A stretch of DNA of 64,000 nucleotides from Heterohyrax brucei (taxonomy: Eukaryota; Chordata; Mammalia; Hyracoidea; Procaviidae), in the NCBI GenBank assembly GCA_028571685.1, contig CM053140.1, forward strand, positions 145,623,701 through 145,687,700, given 5' to 3'. Within the stretch, counting starts at the first letter, position 1, and the number at the start of each line of letters is the position of its first letter. This document shows positions 54,546 through 64,000 of the stretch, piece by piece. Both the position numbers and the translations under genes were made by a program. Under the pieces are notes generated by a model, which searched no databases, was not told where the DNA came from, and saw only the letters and a list, made by a program, of their open reading frames with translations.

Positions 54546-54712
54546 CTAGGTAGAGGGTCAGCAAAAACAAAGGACACCCGCAGAGAGATGGACTGACACA
54601 ACTGTCAAAACAACGAACTCAAACATAATAATGATCATGACAGCACAGGACCACGCAACATTATACACAAGATTGCCGTGAGTTACAGGCAACACAACAG
54701 GTAACAACAACA
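54546..54712 (+). mobile_element. RTE LINE fragment, right of the LTR, with 3' tail
   Basis: 'gtagagggtcagcaaaaac', 'gagatggactgacacaactg', 'gccgtgagttacaggcaac' and an AACAAC-type tail match the RTE 3' end at 61.55-61.73 kb. Confidence 0.82.
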
Positions 54713-54715
54713 CGG

Positions 54716-55304
54716 GACAAAAATCTAAGCTTCTTAACACTGTGTAAAAGACCCTTGATGACCTACCACCACCTCCCTTTTTGTCCCTCTCCTGCCCTCA
54801 CCACCTTGACGTTTGCATTCCAGGCTGAATGATCTACCTGCAAGTATTCCAATATATTATGTTATCATAGGTTCGTAGCTCAGCATATTCTATTTTCTAT
54901 CCTGGAAACCCTATCAACCCCCACACATATCAGTCTATACTTAAATCTTTGGGTCTCATAATAAATGCTGCCTCCTACATGAAGCCTTCCTGATTTTTTC
55001 AGGTACGTTAAGCTATTCATATAAACTAGTTATATTCAGAAACTGCCCCTCATGTGTATTCATCAAATTTGGTGGTAATTGTTAGTTGGTTTGTCTGTCT
55101 CCCACTTGAAGTACAAGATCCTTAAGGGGCCAAGCCAAGTGTCATCAAGTCGGATCCAACTCATGCGAGGTAACCATAATTTTCACCTTTGTGAATGACA
55201 TTTAATAAATACTTAATGGAAGAATAAATGACTCAATGAAGGAATAGATGTTTGGTGTCTTTTATGCAGTGATTATTTCTTATATTCATAGTGTTCTTTA
55301 GATT
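54716..55304. other. unassigned; SINE scrap at 55132-55172
   Basis: 'gtgtcatcaagtcggatcc' near 55140 is a short antisense SINE-like piece. Nothing else recognised. Confidence 0.4.
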
Positions 55305-55450
55305 AGCAAAGAACCCTGATATTACCTCCTTTAAACATGACGATAAATCTCTGAGATAGGAATTATTGCCACTTTATACATGAGATAATAGACTCAGAGA
55401 GGTTACTTGACTTGCCAGTGGCTGATGGAACTATAGAGTTCTATAGCTGG
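55305..55450 (-). mobile_element. MIR SINE
   Basis: 'gagataggaattattgcc', 'catgagataatagactcag', 'agaggttacttgacttgcc'. Confidence 0.75.
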
Positions 55451-55589
55451 AGACTGCTTTAGTCAACACTTCTTATCTGAAACATGAAGGAACTGAGCCC
55501 AAATATACGAAATGGAATTGTCCAAAGCTGCATCACTCATTAGTGACAGGAAAAGGTTTAGAAAACAGCTTCATGGCTCCTAATTCCAA

Positions 55590-55808
55590 CTTGCTAGGTT
55601 TTAAATCCAGTTCTCCCATTCGTTGTCTGTTTGACTTTGGAAAAATCTTTTGACTGTCCTATGTCTCAGTTTCCTAGACTAACAAATGAGGATAATAATG
55701 CTACCTGGCTCATAGGGCTTTCAGAAGGATTTAAACAAGATAATCTACGGGAAACACTCAGAACAGTGTCTGGTACACAGTCAGCGTTCTGCAAATGTTG
55801 GCTATAAA
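55590..55808 (+). mobile_element. MIR SINE
   Basis: 'gtctcagtttcctagac', 'gaggataataatgctacctg', 'cagaacagtgtctggtacac' in sense order; nearly complete. Confidence 0.85.
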
Positions 55809-56050
55809 GCATCATCATTTCACTGAGGTGGACCCTTCCCTTTACATCAGCCAGAAACATTACAGAGGTACTAGTATTGCAGTAGCGGTCACATTCGAAG
55901 GACAAAGGTAAAAGACAAAGTTGTAATACAATGCATGTGCAGAAAAGGTGACCATAATTTAAGCATTGCACAAAATTATGGGAGAATCATAAAAACAAAA
56001 CTATCCTAACATTGCAGGCAAATCGATTGTGTGTTAGTCTTTTTCTTCCT

Positions 56051-56225
56051 GGAAACAACCTACTTTTCTGAGTGCAGATGAATTTACATGAATTGTATTG
56101 CGAGACCGAAAAATAAAAAACAGGCAACCCCTTGGAAATCATTAGATTTACTCCACTCTCTAATAACTGAAAAAGGTAAGTGTACAAATCCATACACAAA
56201 ATATAACCCCAGCAGTGAGTGCACT
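56051..56225. repeat. 175-bp local duplication, copy 1
   Basis: Same 175 bases recur at 56763-56937 with about 8 differences (near 95% identity by eye) and no length change. Starts GGAAACAACCTAC, ends CAGTGAGTGCACT. Not a repeat family I know. Confidence 0.93.
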
Positions 56226-56762
56226 GTTTTGTCTACAGAAAAAAAATTAGATTATGATCACTGCCTCTCTTATTGTGTTCCATCCCGCTGGTTTTCTCTA
56301 GAGGGAAGGATTCTCCACAGTTCTCATTAATCAGTCTCATCAGAATGACATTTAATCCTTGATGTGTTTCTAACATGGCTTTCAGCAGCAGTCAGATTAG
56401 GCAAGGTTACACTGTAGTAACAAACAAAATTGCCTTAATTTACAAGGAGACTTATTTTTCACTCATGCCTCATGTCATGGCAGGATGCCTATAGCTCTGC
56501 CCTTCTTACTCTGAGATCAAGCTGACATCTGGCACGTTGTGAGTATCAGAGCAGAGAAACAGTGTGATAAAGCATGTGACAGTTGTTAAGGCTTCTGCCT
56601 GGGTATTGACACAGCACACCTGTTTACTTTCATTGGTCAAAACAAGTTACGTGGACAAACCTATCTACACTGGGGTGGGGAAGTGAATATTGATGGACAT
56701 AATACAATCTACTATGTATCTCTATTTGCTACAATTCTTTTTTTTCACACTAGTAAGTTAGT
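56226..56762. other. unassigned spacer between duplicate copies
   Basis: About 540 bp with no repeat recognised. Confidence 0.4.
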
Positions 56763-56937
56763 GGAAACAACCTACTTTTCTGAGTGCAGATGAATTTACA
56801 CGGATTGTATTACAAGACCAAAAAATAAAAAACAGGCAACCCCTTGGAAATCGTTAGATTTACTCCACTCTCTAATAACTGTAAAAGGTAAGTGTACAAA
56901 TCCATACATAAAATATAACCCCAGCAGTGAGTGCACT
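56763..56937. repeat. 175-bp local duplication, copy 2
   Basis: Direct copy of 56051-56225, same orientation, ending exactly where an AfroSINE begins. Confidence 0.93.
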
Positions 56938-57085
56938 AACAGTGGTTAACCACTATGTCTGCTAACCAAAAGGCCAGCAGTTCAAATCTACCAGGCACTC
57001 CTCAGAAACCCTGTGGGGCAGTTCTACTCTATACTTTAGGGTCACTATGAGTTGGAATCTACCGCAATGGTTTCATTTTGGTTTT
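56938..57085 (+). mobile_element. AfroSINE
   Basis: 'gtggttaaccactatgtctg', 'caaaaggccagcagttcaaa', 'cagaaaccctgtggggcagt', 'gggtcactatgagttggaat'. The first bases of the head are missing. Confidence 0.9.
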
Positions 57086-57415
57086 AAGCTAGGGTGCAAA
57101 TGTGCTTTTCCAAGATCAGTATAAATTGTCTTTATGTGCTCCCTACTTACTGCTCTATGACTCATGATCAGTTTTTCTGTTGCTGTTGTTTTGTTTTCTT
57201 CTTGAGATTGTATATAGCATTACTGTCCCAAACAGACATATTATGAAAAGTCCAAGGTTGTTTTGCCCAAACTAGGTTAGCAAATCACTATATGAATCCA
57301 TCCTAAAGCAAATCTTCATGAGTTTCTATCTTGTTTTCCGGTTCTCTGTTAGACCAGTAAATGTATTGTCTGCATCTTTTGCCCCATGGGACCTGGCACT
57401 TACAACAATTATACC
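57086..57415. other. unassigned
   Basis: No feature recognised. Confidence 0.4.
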
Positions 57416-57464
57416 TGTCATAGGCTGGGTTCTCTAAAGAAGCATCACCAGTGAAGCATATATG

Positions 57465-58170
<706 letters not shown>

Positions 58171-58639
58171 TACAGAGAGAGAGAGAGATTTATATCAAGG
58201 AAACAGCTCATGTTGTTGTATATGCTGGAAAGTCCCAAGTCTGTGGGTCAGTGTGAAGGCTTCCTCTGACTCACACAGCTGCAGGGACTGTCAAACCCAG
58301 GATCAGCAGATCAGACAACAAGCGTCTAACTCACAGCTTACAGAGATCAACAGATCCCAAGGTATGCTGGTAAACTGGCAGGTTACTGGCTAACAGGCTG
58401 TGGATGCTGATAAATCCCAAGATCAGCAGGTAAGCTGCTTGCTGAAGTCTCAAGAAGCAGAGGCCAGATGAACAGAAGCCAGCTATAGAAACGAGAGGTA
58501 GCAAAAGCCCACAAGCCTTGTCAGAAAGCCTACCTATGTTGAGTGCAGGCCACACACCCCCAAGGAAACTCCCTTTCAATTGACTGGCTACTCACAGCAG
58601 AGGCAATCACATTATATCAAATCTCTTCCTGTAGAGTGA

Positions 58640-61600
58640 GCAGCACCCATTTCTCTGTCAGTGGAAGCTTGCCTGTTGCTGTGATGCTGGAAGCTATGCT
58701 ACTGGTGTTTAGGTACCAGCAGGGTCACCCACAGCAGACAGGTTTCAGCTGAGCTTCCAGACTAAGACAGACTAGGAAGAAGAACTTGGTAGTCTACTTC
58801 TGAAAAGAGTTAGCCAGGGAAAACCTTATGAATAGCAGCAGAACTCTGTCAGATGTAATGCCAGAAAGTGAGCCCGCCAGGTTGCAAGGAACTCAGAAGA
58901 TGACTAGGAAAGACCTGTCTCCTCAAAGTAATTTTGTAGATGGAATAAATCCTTTGAGATCTTCATTTGCTGATGTGGCACAATTTGAAATCAGAAGAAA
59001 TAGCTGCAAGCATCCATTAATAACTGGGACATGGAATGTATGAAGTATGAATCTAGAAAAATTACAAATCATCAAAAATGAAATGGAATGCATAAAGATC
59101 AAAATCCTAGGCATTAGTGAGCTGAAATGGACTGGTACTGGCCGTTCTGAATCCTACAATCGTGTGGTCTACCGTGCTGGAAAAGAAAATTTATAAAGAG
59201 GAACGGTGTTGGGCTCATCATCAAAAAGATTATTTCAATATCTGTCCTGAGAAACAATGCTGTCAATATTAGGATAACACCCATACACCTACAAGGAAGG
59301 CCAGTTAACACAAGTATTATTCAAATTTACACAGTAACCACTAAGGCCAAAGATGAAGAGACTGAAAATTTTTAGACGCTTCTACAGTCGGCAATTGATA
59401 GAATATGCAATCAAGGTGCACTGATAATTACTGGAGACTGAAATGCAAAAGTTGGAAACGAAGAAGAAGGATCAGTAGTTGGAAAATACAGCCTTGGTGA
59501 TAGAAATAATGCCGGAGATCTCATGATAAGAGTTTTGTCAGACTAGCGATTTCTTCACCGCAAATACTTTTTTTAACCAAAAAAATGGCACCTATGCTCA
59601 TGGATCTCACCAGATGGAATACACATGTACCAAATCAACTACATCTGTGGAAAAAGACAACAGAAAATCTCCACATCAGCAGTCAGAACAAGACCAGGGG
59701 CTGACTGTGTACATATCATCAATTGCTCACATGCAAATTCAAACTGAAACTGAAGAAAAGTAGAACAAATCCACAAAAACCAAAGTATGACCTTGGGTAT
59801 GTCCCTCCTGAGTTTAAAGACCATCTCAAGAACAGATTTGATGTGCTGATCACTAATAACTGAAGACCAGATGAACTGTGGAATGTCATCAAAGAAATCA
59901 CTCATGAAGATAACAAGAGGTCGTTAAAAAGATAGGAAAGAAAGAAAGACCAAATTGGCTGTCAGAAGAGACTCTGAGACTTGTTCTCAAATGTCAAGCA
60001 GCTGAAGCAAAGGCAAGGAATGGTGAAGATTTCCAAGGCAGATCAGGAAGACACAAGAAAGTATTATAATGACAAGTGCAAAGAGCTGGAAATGGAAAAC
60101 CAAAAGGGAAGAACACGTTCTGCATTTCTCAAGCTGAAAGAACTGAAGAAAAAATTCAAGCCTCGAGGTGCAATAGTGAAGGGTTCTATAGGGATAATAT
60201 TAAACGACTCAGGGAGTATAAAGAAGATTTATTATACCAGAAAGAACTGGTCAATGTTCAGCCATTTGAAGAGGGAGCATATGATCAGGGACCAATGGTA
60301 CTGAAGGAAGAATTCAAAATCGCATTGAAGGCACTGGCAAAAAAAAGGCTCCAGGAATTGATGGAATATCAACTGAGATATTTCAACAAACAGATGCAGT
60401 GCTAGAAGTGCTCACTCACTTATGCCAAAAAATTTGGAGGACAGCTACCTGGCCAGCTGACTGGAAGACATCCATATTTATGCCCATTCCAAAGAAAGGT
60501 GATCCCACTGAATGCAGAAATTACCAGACAACATCATTAATATCACACGCAAGTAAAATTCTACTCAAGATCATTCAAAAGCAACTGCAACAGTATATTC
60601 ACAAGCAACTGCCAGAAATTCAAGCTGGATTCAGAAGAGTACTTGGAAACAGGGATATCATTGCTGATGTCAGATGGATCTCCACTGAAAGCAGAGAATA
60701 TCAGTAAGAGGTTTATCTGTGTTTCACTGACTATGCAAAGGCATTCAGCTGTGTGGATCGTGATAAATTATGGCTACGATTGTGTAAAATGGGAATTCCA
60801 GAACAATTAATTGTGCTTTTAAGGAATCTGTGTACAGATTAAGAGGCAATCGTGAGAGCAGAACAAGGGGACACCGCATGGTTTAAAGCCAGGAAAGATA
60901 AGCATTGGGGCTGTATCCTTTCGCCACACCTTCAATCTGTATGCTAAGCAAATAAGCTGAGAAACTGGCTTATATGAAGAAGAACGAGGCATCAGGATTG
61001 AAGGATGATACTTTAACAACCTACACAGATGACACCACCTTACTCGCCAGAAGTGAAGAAGATTTGAAACACTGATGAAGATCAAGGACCACAGCCTTAG
61101 GTATGGATTGCACCTCAACATCAAGAAAACAAAAATCCTTACAACTGGACCAGTAAGCAACATCATCTAGAGAAAGCATTGAAATCAAAAGACACATTGC
61201 TTTGAGAAAATTTCCTGCAAAGGATGTCTTTAAAGTATTGGAAAGTGAAGATGTAACCTAGAAGACTAAAATACTCCTGACCCAAGCCATAGTATTCTCA
61301 GTTGCATCATATGCATGTGAAAGCTGGACAGTGAACAAAGAACACAAAAGAAGAATTGATGCCTTTGAACTGTGGTGTTGGAGAAGAATGCTGAATGTAC
61401 CACAGACCACCAAAAGAACAAACAGATCTGTTCTAGAAGAAGTACAACCAGAGTGCTCCTTGGAAGCAAAGATGGCAACACTGCATCTTACATACTTTGG
61501 ACATGTTGTCAGGAAGGATCAGTGTCTGGAGAAGGACATCATTCTTGGTAGAGTGGAGCTTAGCAAAAAAGAGGAAGAGTCTCAACAAGATGGACTGACA

Positions 61601-61735
61601 CAGTGGCCACAACATTTGGCTGACACATAAAAATGATTGTAGAGGTGACACAAGACCGGGCAGTGTTCATCCTGCTGTTCACAAGGTCACTATGAGTTGG
61701 AACTGACTTGACAGCACCTGACAATAACAACAATA
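58640..61735 (+). mobile_element. Near full-length RTE (BovB-like) LINE, ~3.1 kb
   Basis: 5' region 'gctgtgatgctggaagctat', 'ttccagactaagacagact'; coding region with apurinic endonuclease and RT; 3' tail 'tatgagttggaactgacttg' and an AATAACAACAATAAC run ending near 61735. It splits the LTR, whose end resumes at about 61760. The 5' boundary is uncertain by some 40 bp. Many stops and frame shifts; dead. This family is the likely partner of the AfroSINEs because their 3' tails are alike. Confidence 0.88.
59025..61640 (+). pseudogene. RTE ORF remnant: endonuclease and reverse transcriptase
   Basis: Endonuclease start 'TWNV' near 59029 and 'ILGISELKWTGTG' near 59105, 'TGD' near 59435. RT blocks 'QKIWRTATWPADWKTSIFMP' (60423), 'PKKGDPTECRNYQTTSLISH' (60492), 'QAGFRRVLGNRDIIADVRW' (60620), then YTDD at about 61024-61035 where the family has YADD. 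C-terminal block 'RRIDAFELWCWRRMLNVP' (61349) and 'YFGHVVRKDQCLEKDIILG' (61493). Stops occur in every frame between blocks. Confidence 0.88.
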
Positions 61736-61847
61736 ACAGCATTCTTAGAAGTGATACATCATTATATAACTGCCCCACTACATCGTAACTGCCAAAGCAC
61801 TGAGAGTCGTAGCCCAAGAAAGTGGACACGCAACCTCGATGATCACA

Positions 61848-62599
61848 GTATCTTTTTTGTTTTTATAAATATTTGCTAATAAATTGATAACAGTAAATAT
61901 TTTAAGGTGTCTGCTAGAATACAAACCATAACCTTGATTGCTACCTCCACATGCTCTGTAGGTTCATGTCTTTGACTTTAGAAAATGATGATGTCACTCT
62001 TAATGGAACCGGTCAGACTGTGAGCGTGTCCATTACTTAATGGCTGTAAGAGGCCTGGAAAGCATCCGCGCTGCGTGCGCCTTATAAGGCCAGGCTGTCA
62101 AAATCAAAAGGAAGGAAAAACTTACATGAGAGTCATTCTCTCTGTGAGTCAGGGAAAAATTAACTTTTGCAGAATTTACCTCCCACAGTTTCCAAGGTTG
62201 TATTAACCAATTTGAGATGGTAGAAAATTTTTACCAAAATTATCTACATTTGCCTTAACCCAGAATTTTACCTCCACAAAATAGCCCTTGAACAAGAACT
62301 GAAAAAAGACAAGTTACTTTCTTCAACAGGCTCCATAAAATTCGCCATTTGGTCAAAATCAACTTATAACAGTGTTTCCCAAGCTGCTTCCTTATTGTGT
62401 AATTAGGCTTTTTAGACCTTTTTCCCCTGATCTCTCCTACACAGTGATATCACAGAAAAATTGTATATCTGATTATTGATTATACACAGATCTGTGTTTT
62501 ATACATGAAAAAGTAAGAAATATTATTCACCCTCATGAGTGTGATATCACCCCCATTAAGAATGCATGATTTCAAGACAGTGGTTAATTTTCTGTCTTG
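61848..62599. other. unassigned
   Basis: About 750 bp; no repeat or gene recognised. Confidence 0.4.
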
Positions 62600-63050
62600 T
62601 CCTTCCTGGTCACTCCTACCTAATTTATGCTTCAGTGGTAATGTTCTCTTCTTCCCCAGTGTTCCCTGCTCTGTTCTCTCACCTCTAAATTTTTGCTCCT
62701 GCTGTGCCTTCCCTCTGGAGCAAACTCCCCATCATTGTCTATTCAACTCCAACCATTTTCTGAAGACCAGATCAAGTCCTGCTGCTTCCAAGCAGAATTT
62801 GCCCCAAATAATAATTGTTGGAATCAACCATTTTCACCCCTGCAACTGTTATGATTATATTTTTCGTGTTTATTGTAATGTTTCTCAGTCTTCTTTAGAC
62901 TAAAGTTATTTAGATATATGACCCCCTCACTAGGTTGTAGTCTTTTAGCTGACAAGGACTATTTATCATTGTATTTCCTACTACGGGTATACTTAGCACA
63001 AGTATTCTCTCAAGACTTCAACAATAAATATTTCTTGTATTGAAAATTAT
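62600..63050 (+). mobile_element. L2 LINE 3' end
   Basis: 'ttccctctggagcaaactcc', 'gaccagatcaagtcctgctg', 'gctgacaaggactatttatc', 'caacaataaatatttcttg' follow the sense L2 3' end. Confidence 0.65.
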
Positions 63051-63754
63051 TAATCTGTGGTTCAACTTATTCCTACTAACACTTTAAATTAAAGATACAC
63101 TTTACTGCCAAAGAGTTCATGCTATAAATCAGAGACACACACATACACACGTATGTGATACAGCTTGAGGGGTGGAATGGGCTATTCCTTCATCTCTTCA
63201 TCCTTCTGCCCATCAAAAGTGAGGTTTCATCTCGAATTTTCCCTGGCTCTATCAGCAGCAGCACTATTCTTCACACTGCACAAACTCAGTACTTCAGAGG
63301 CAATGTAACGGCTCCCTCTCTTTGATCCTCTGTAACTAAGTAGTCACCCAAACTTGTTTTCTTTATTTTTCATGAATGTTGAATTTGTGCTTTTCTTCAG
63401 GTTCCTTCTGCCATCTTAGTCTAAACCACGGCATCTCAGTCCACGGTTGATGCCTCTGTCTGCTGCCCACACGTCCCATGTCCTTACTCTTAATCACCTT
63501 CAACTCTCTTACTCACTCAGTGTCAACTTCCCGAAATACAGACTAGGATCTTATCTCCCTGCTTGGCTGCTTAAGAATCAGCAGGTGCCTCCAAATAAAT
63601 TCAGTCACTGCAATACGTTACTCAAAATCCTGTTGCAAGTGGATTTATCCAACCCATCCTACCAGCCAAGGGTATTGACAAAGAGGGTTCAAATCTATGT
63701 AGGCTTATGTCCTTTCTGTCTCCCACAATCTAGGATAAAATTACATGGCATCAC
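63051..63754. other. unassigned
   Basis: A pyrimidine-rich stretch around 63400-63720 might be old repeat sequence; not assigned. The frame at 63447-63830 runs into L1 3'UTR and is not a gene. Confidence 0.4.
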
Positions 63755-64000
63755 TGTGATGGGAGACACAATGTTGAGTTCCAGTGGCAACACGAGAAAA
63801 AGGGGGGTACATTTCAAGAATTCCACTTAAAGACCACAGCTGATTGTCTGGCAGCCTGGGGTTCCTCAGGGAGCATGGCCTCTAGACCTGCTCCTGCCCC
63901 TGACCAGAAAACATTACTGAGGTCAACTCTTCAGATAGGAATGGACTGGACTCAGGGACACAATGTGACCATTTGGTGTGTGCACTTTATGGTTCTGTGC
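63755..64000 (+). mobile_element. L1 3'UTR fragment, runs off the window
   Basis: 'ttccagtggcaacacgagaa', 'ttgtctggcagcctgggg', 'gggagcatggcctctagacc', 'ggaatggactggactcaggg', 'gcactttatggttctgtgc' match 2.36-2.59 kb and 26.1-26.35 kb. Confidence 0.88.

Noticed and set aside
56165-56180. Real splice donor (AAAGGTAAGTG) marking a host exon in the 175-bp duplicate
   Set aside because: No convincing acceptor upstream and no open frame kept in both copies; kept only as a remark.
63447-63830. 127-codon open frame
   Set aside because: Its end lies in an L1 3'UTR; no protein family recognised.

Overview
The window is mammalian, and its repeats point to Afrotheria, most likely a paenungulate such as an elephant. 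Three signals support this. (1) More than 30 copies of a tRNA-headed SINE that I recognise as AfroSINE, with heads like AGCCCTGGTGGC..GTGGTTAAGTGCT and tails like CTATGAGTC..GACTCGA. (2) A BovB-like RTE LINE at 58.6-61.7 kb, plus older RTE pieces. (3) An L1 lineage with a ~1 kb 3'UTR. Older mammal-wide repeats (MIR, L2, MER5-like hAT, mariner, ERVL/MaLR-type LTRs) fill in between. I found no convincing host protein-coding gene, rRNA gene or intact tRNA gene. The open frames that look real are LINE ORF1/ORF2 pieces; the rest are chance frames through repeats.

Layout. 1-2.8 kb: 3' half of an L1, ORF2 almost open. 2.9-10.7 kb: MIR, L2, LTR and SINE remnants, with an L1 tail inside an LTR. 10.76-17.3 kb: an LTR split by a complete ~6.0 kb L1 that has perfect 13-bp target-site duplications and an inverted 5' third. 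17.3-22.7 kb: another LTR, MIR, and a long L2 with a GC-richer LTR-like insert. 22.70-25.81 kb: an AfroSINE split by an ORF2-less L1, itself split by a solo LTR. 25.8-27.7 kb: an ancient L1 split by a younger L1 tail and a SINE. 28.9-40.7 kb: RTE, SINEs, mariner pieces, a solo LTR with 5-bp TSDs, and a tRNA-Gly-headed SINE. 42-46.5 kb: the most repeat-poor part, one candidate place for host regulatory sequence. 46.5-52.3 kb: very dense AfroSINEs. 52-57 kb: two LTRs, RTE pieces, MIRs and a fresh 175-bp duplication. 57.4-61.85 kb: an ERVL-like LTR split first by a palindromic mariner MITE nest next to a hexamer microsatellite, then by a near full-length RTE. 62-64 kb: an L2 tail and an L1 3'UTR running off the end.

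The main result is a well-ordered stratigraphy. Exact target-site duplications define five or more insertion events and show which element came later. No novel protein system was found. The most unusual objects are the full-length 5'-inverted L1, the ORF2-less L1 whose ORF1 remnant runs in frame into the last ORF2 codons, the nested mariner palindrome, and two local duplications. Family names are from memory of consensus sequences; no database search was run.
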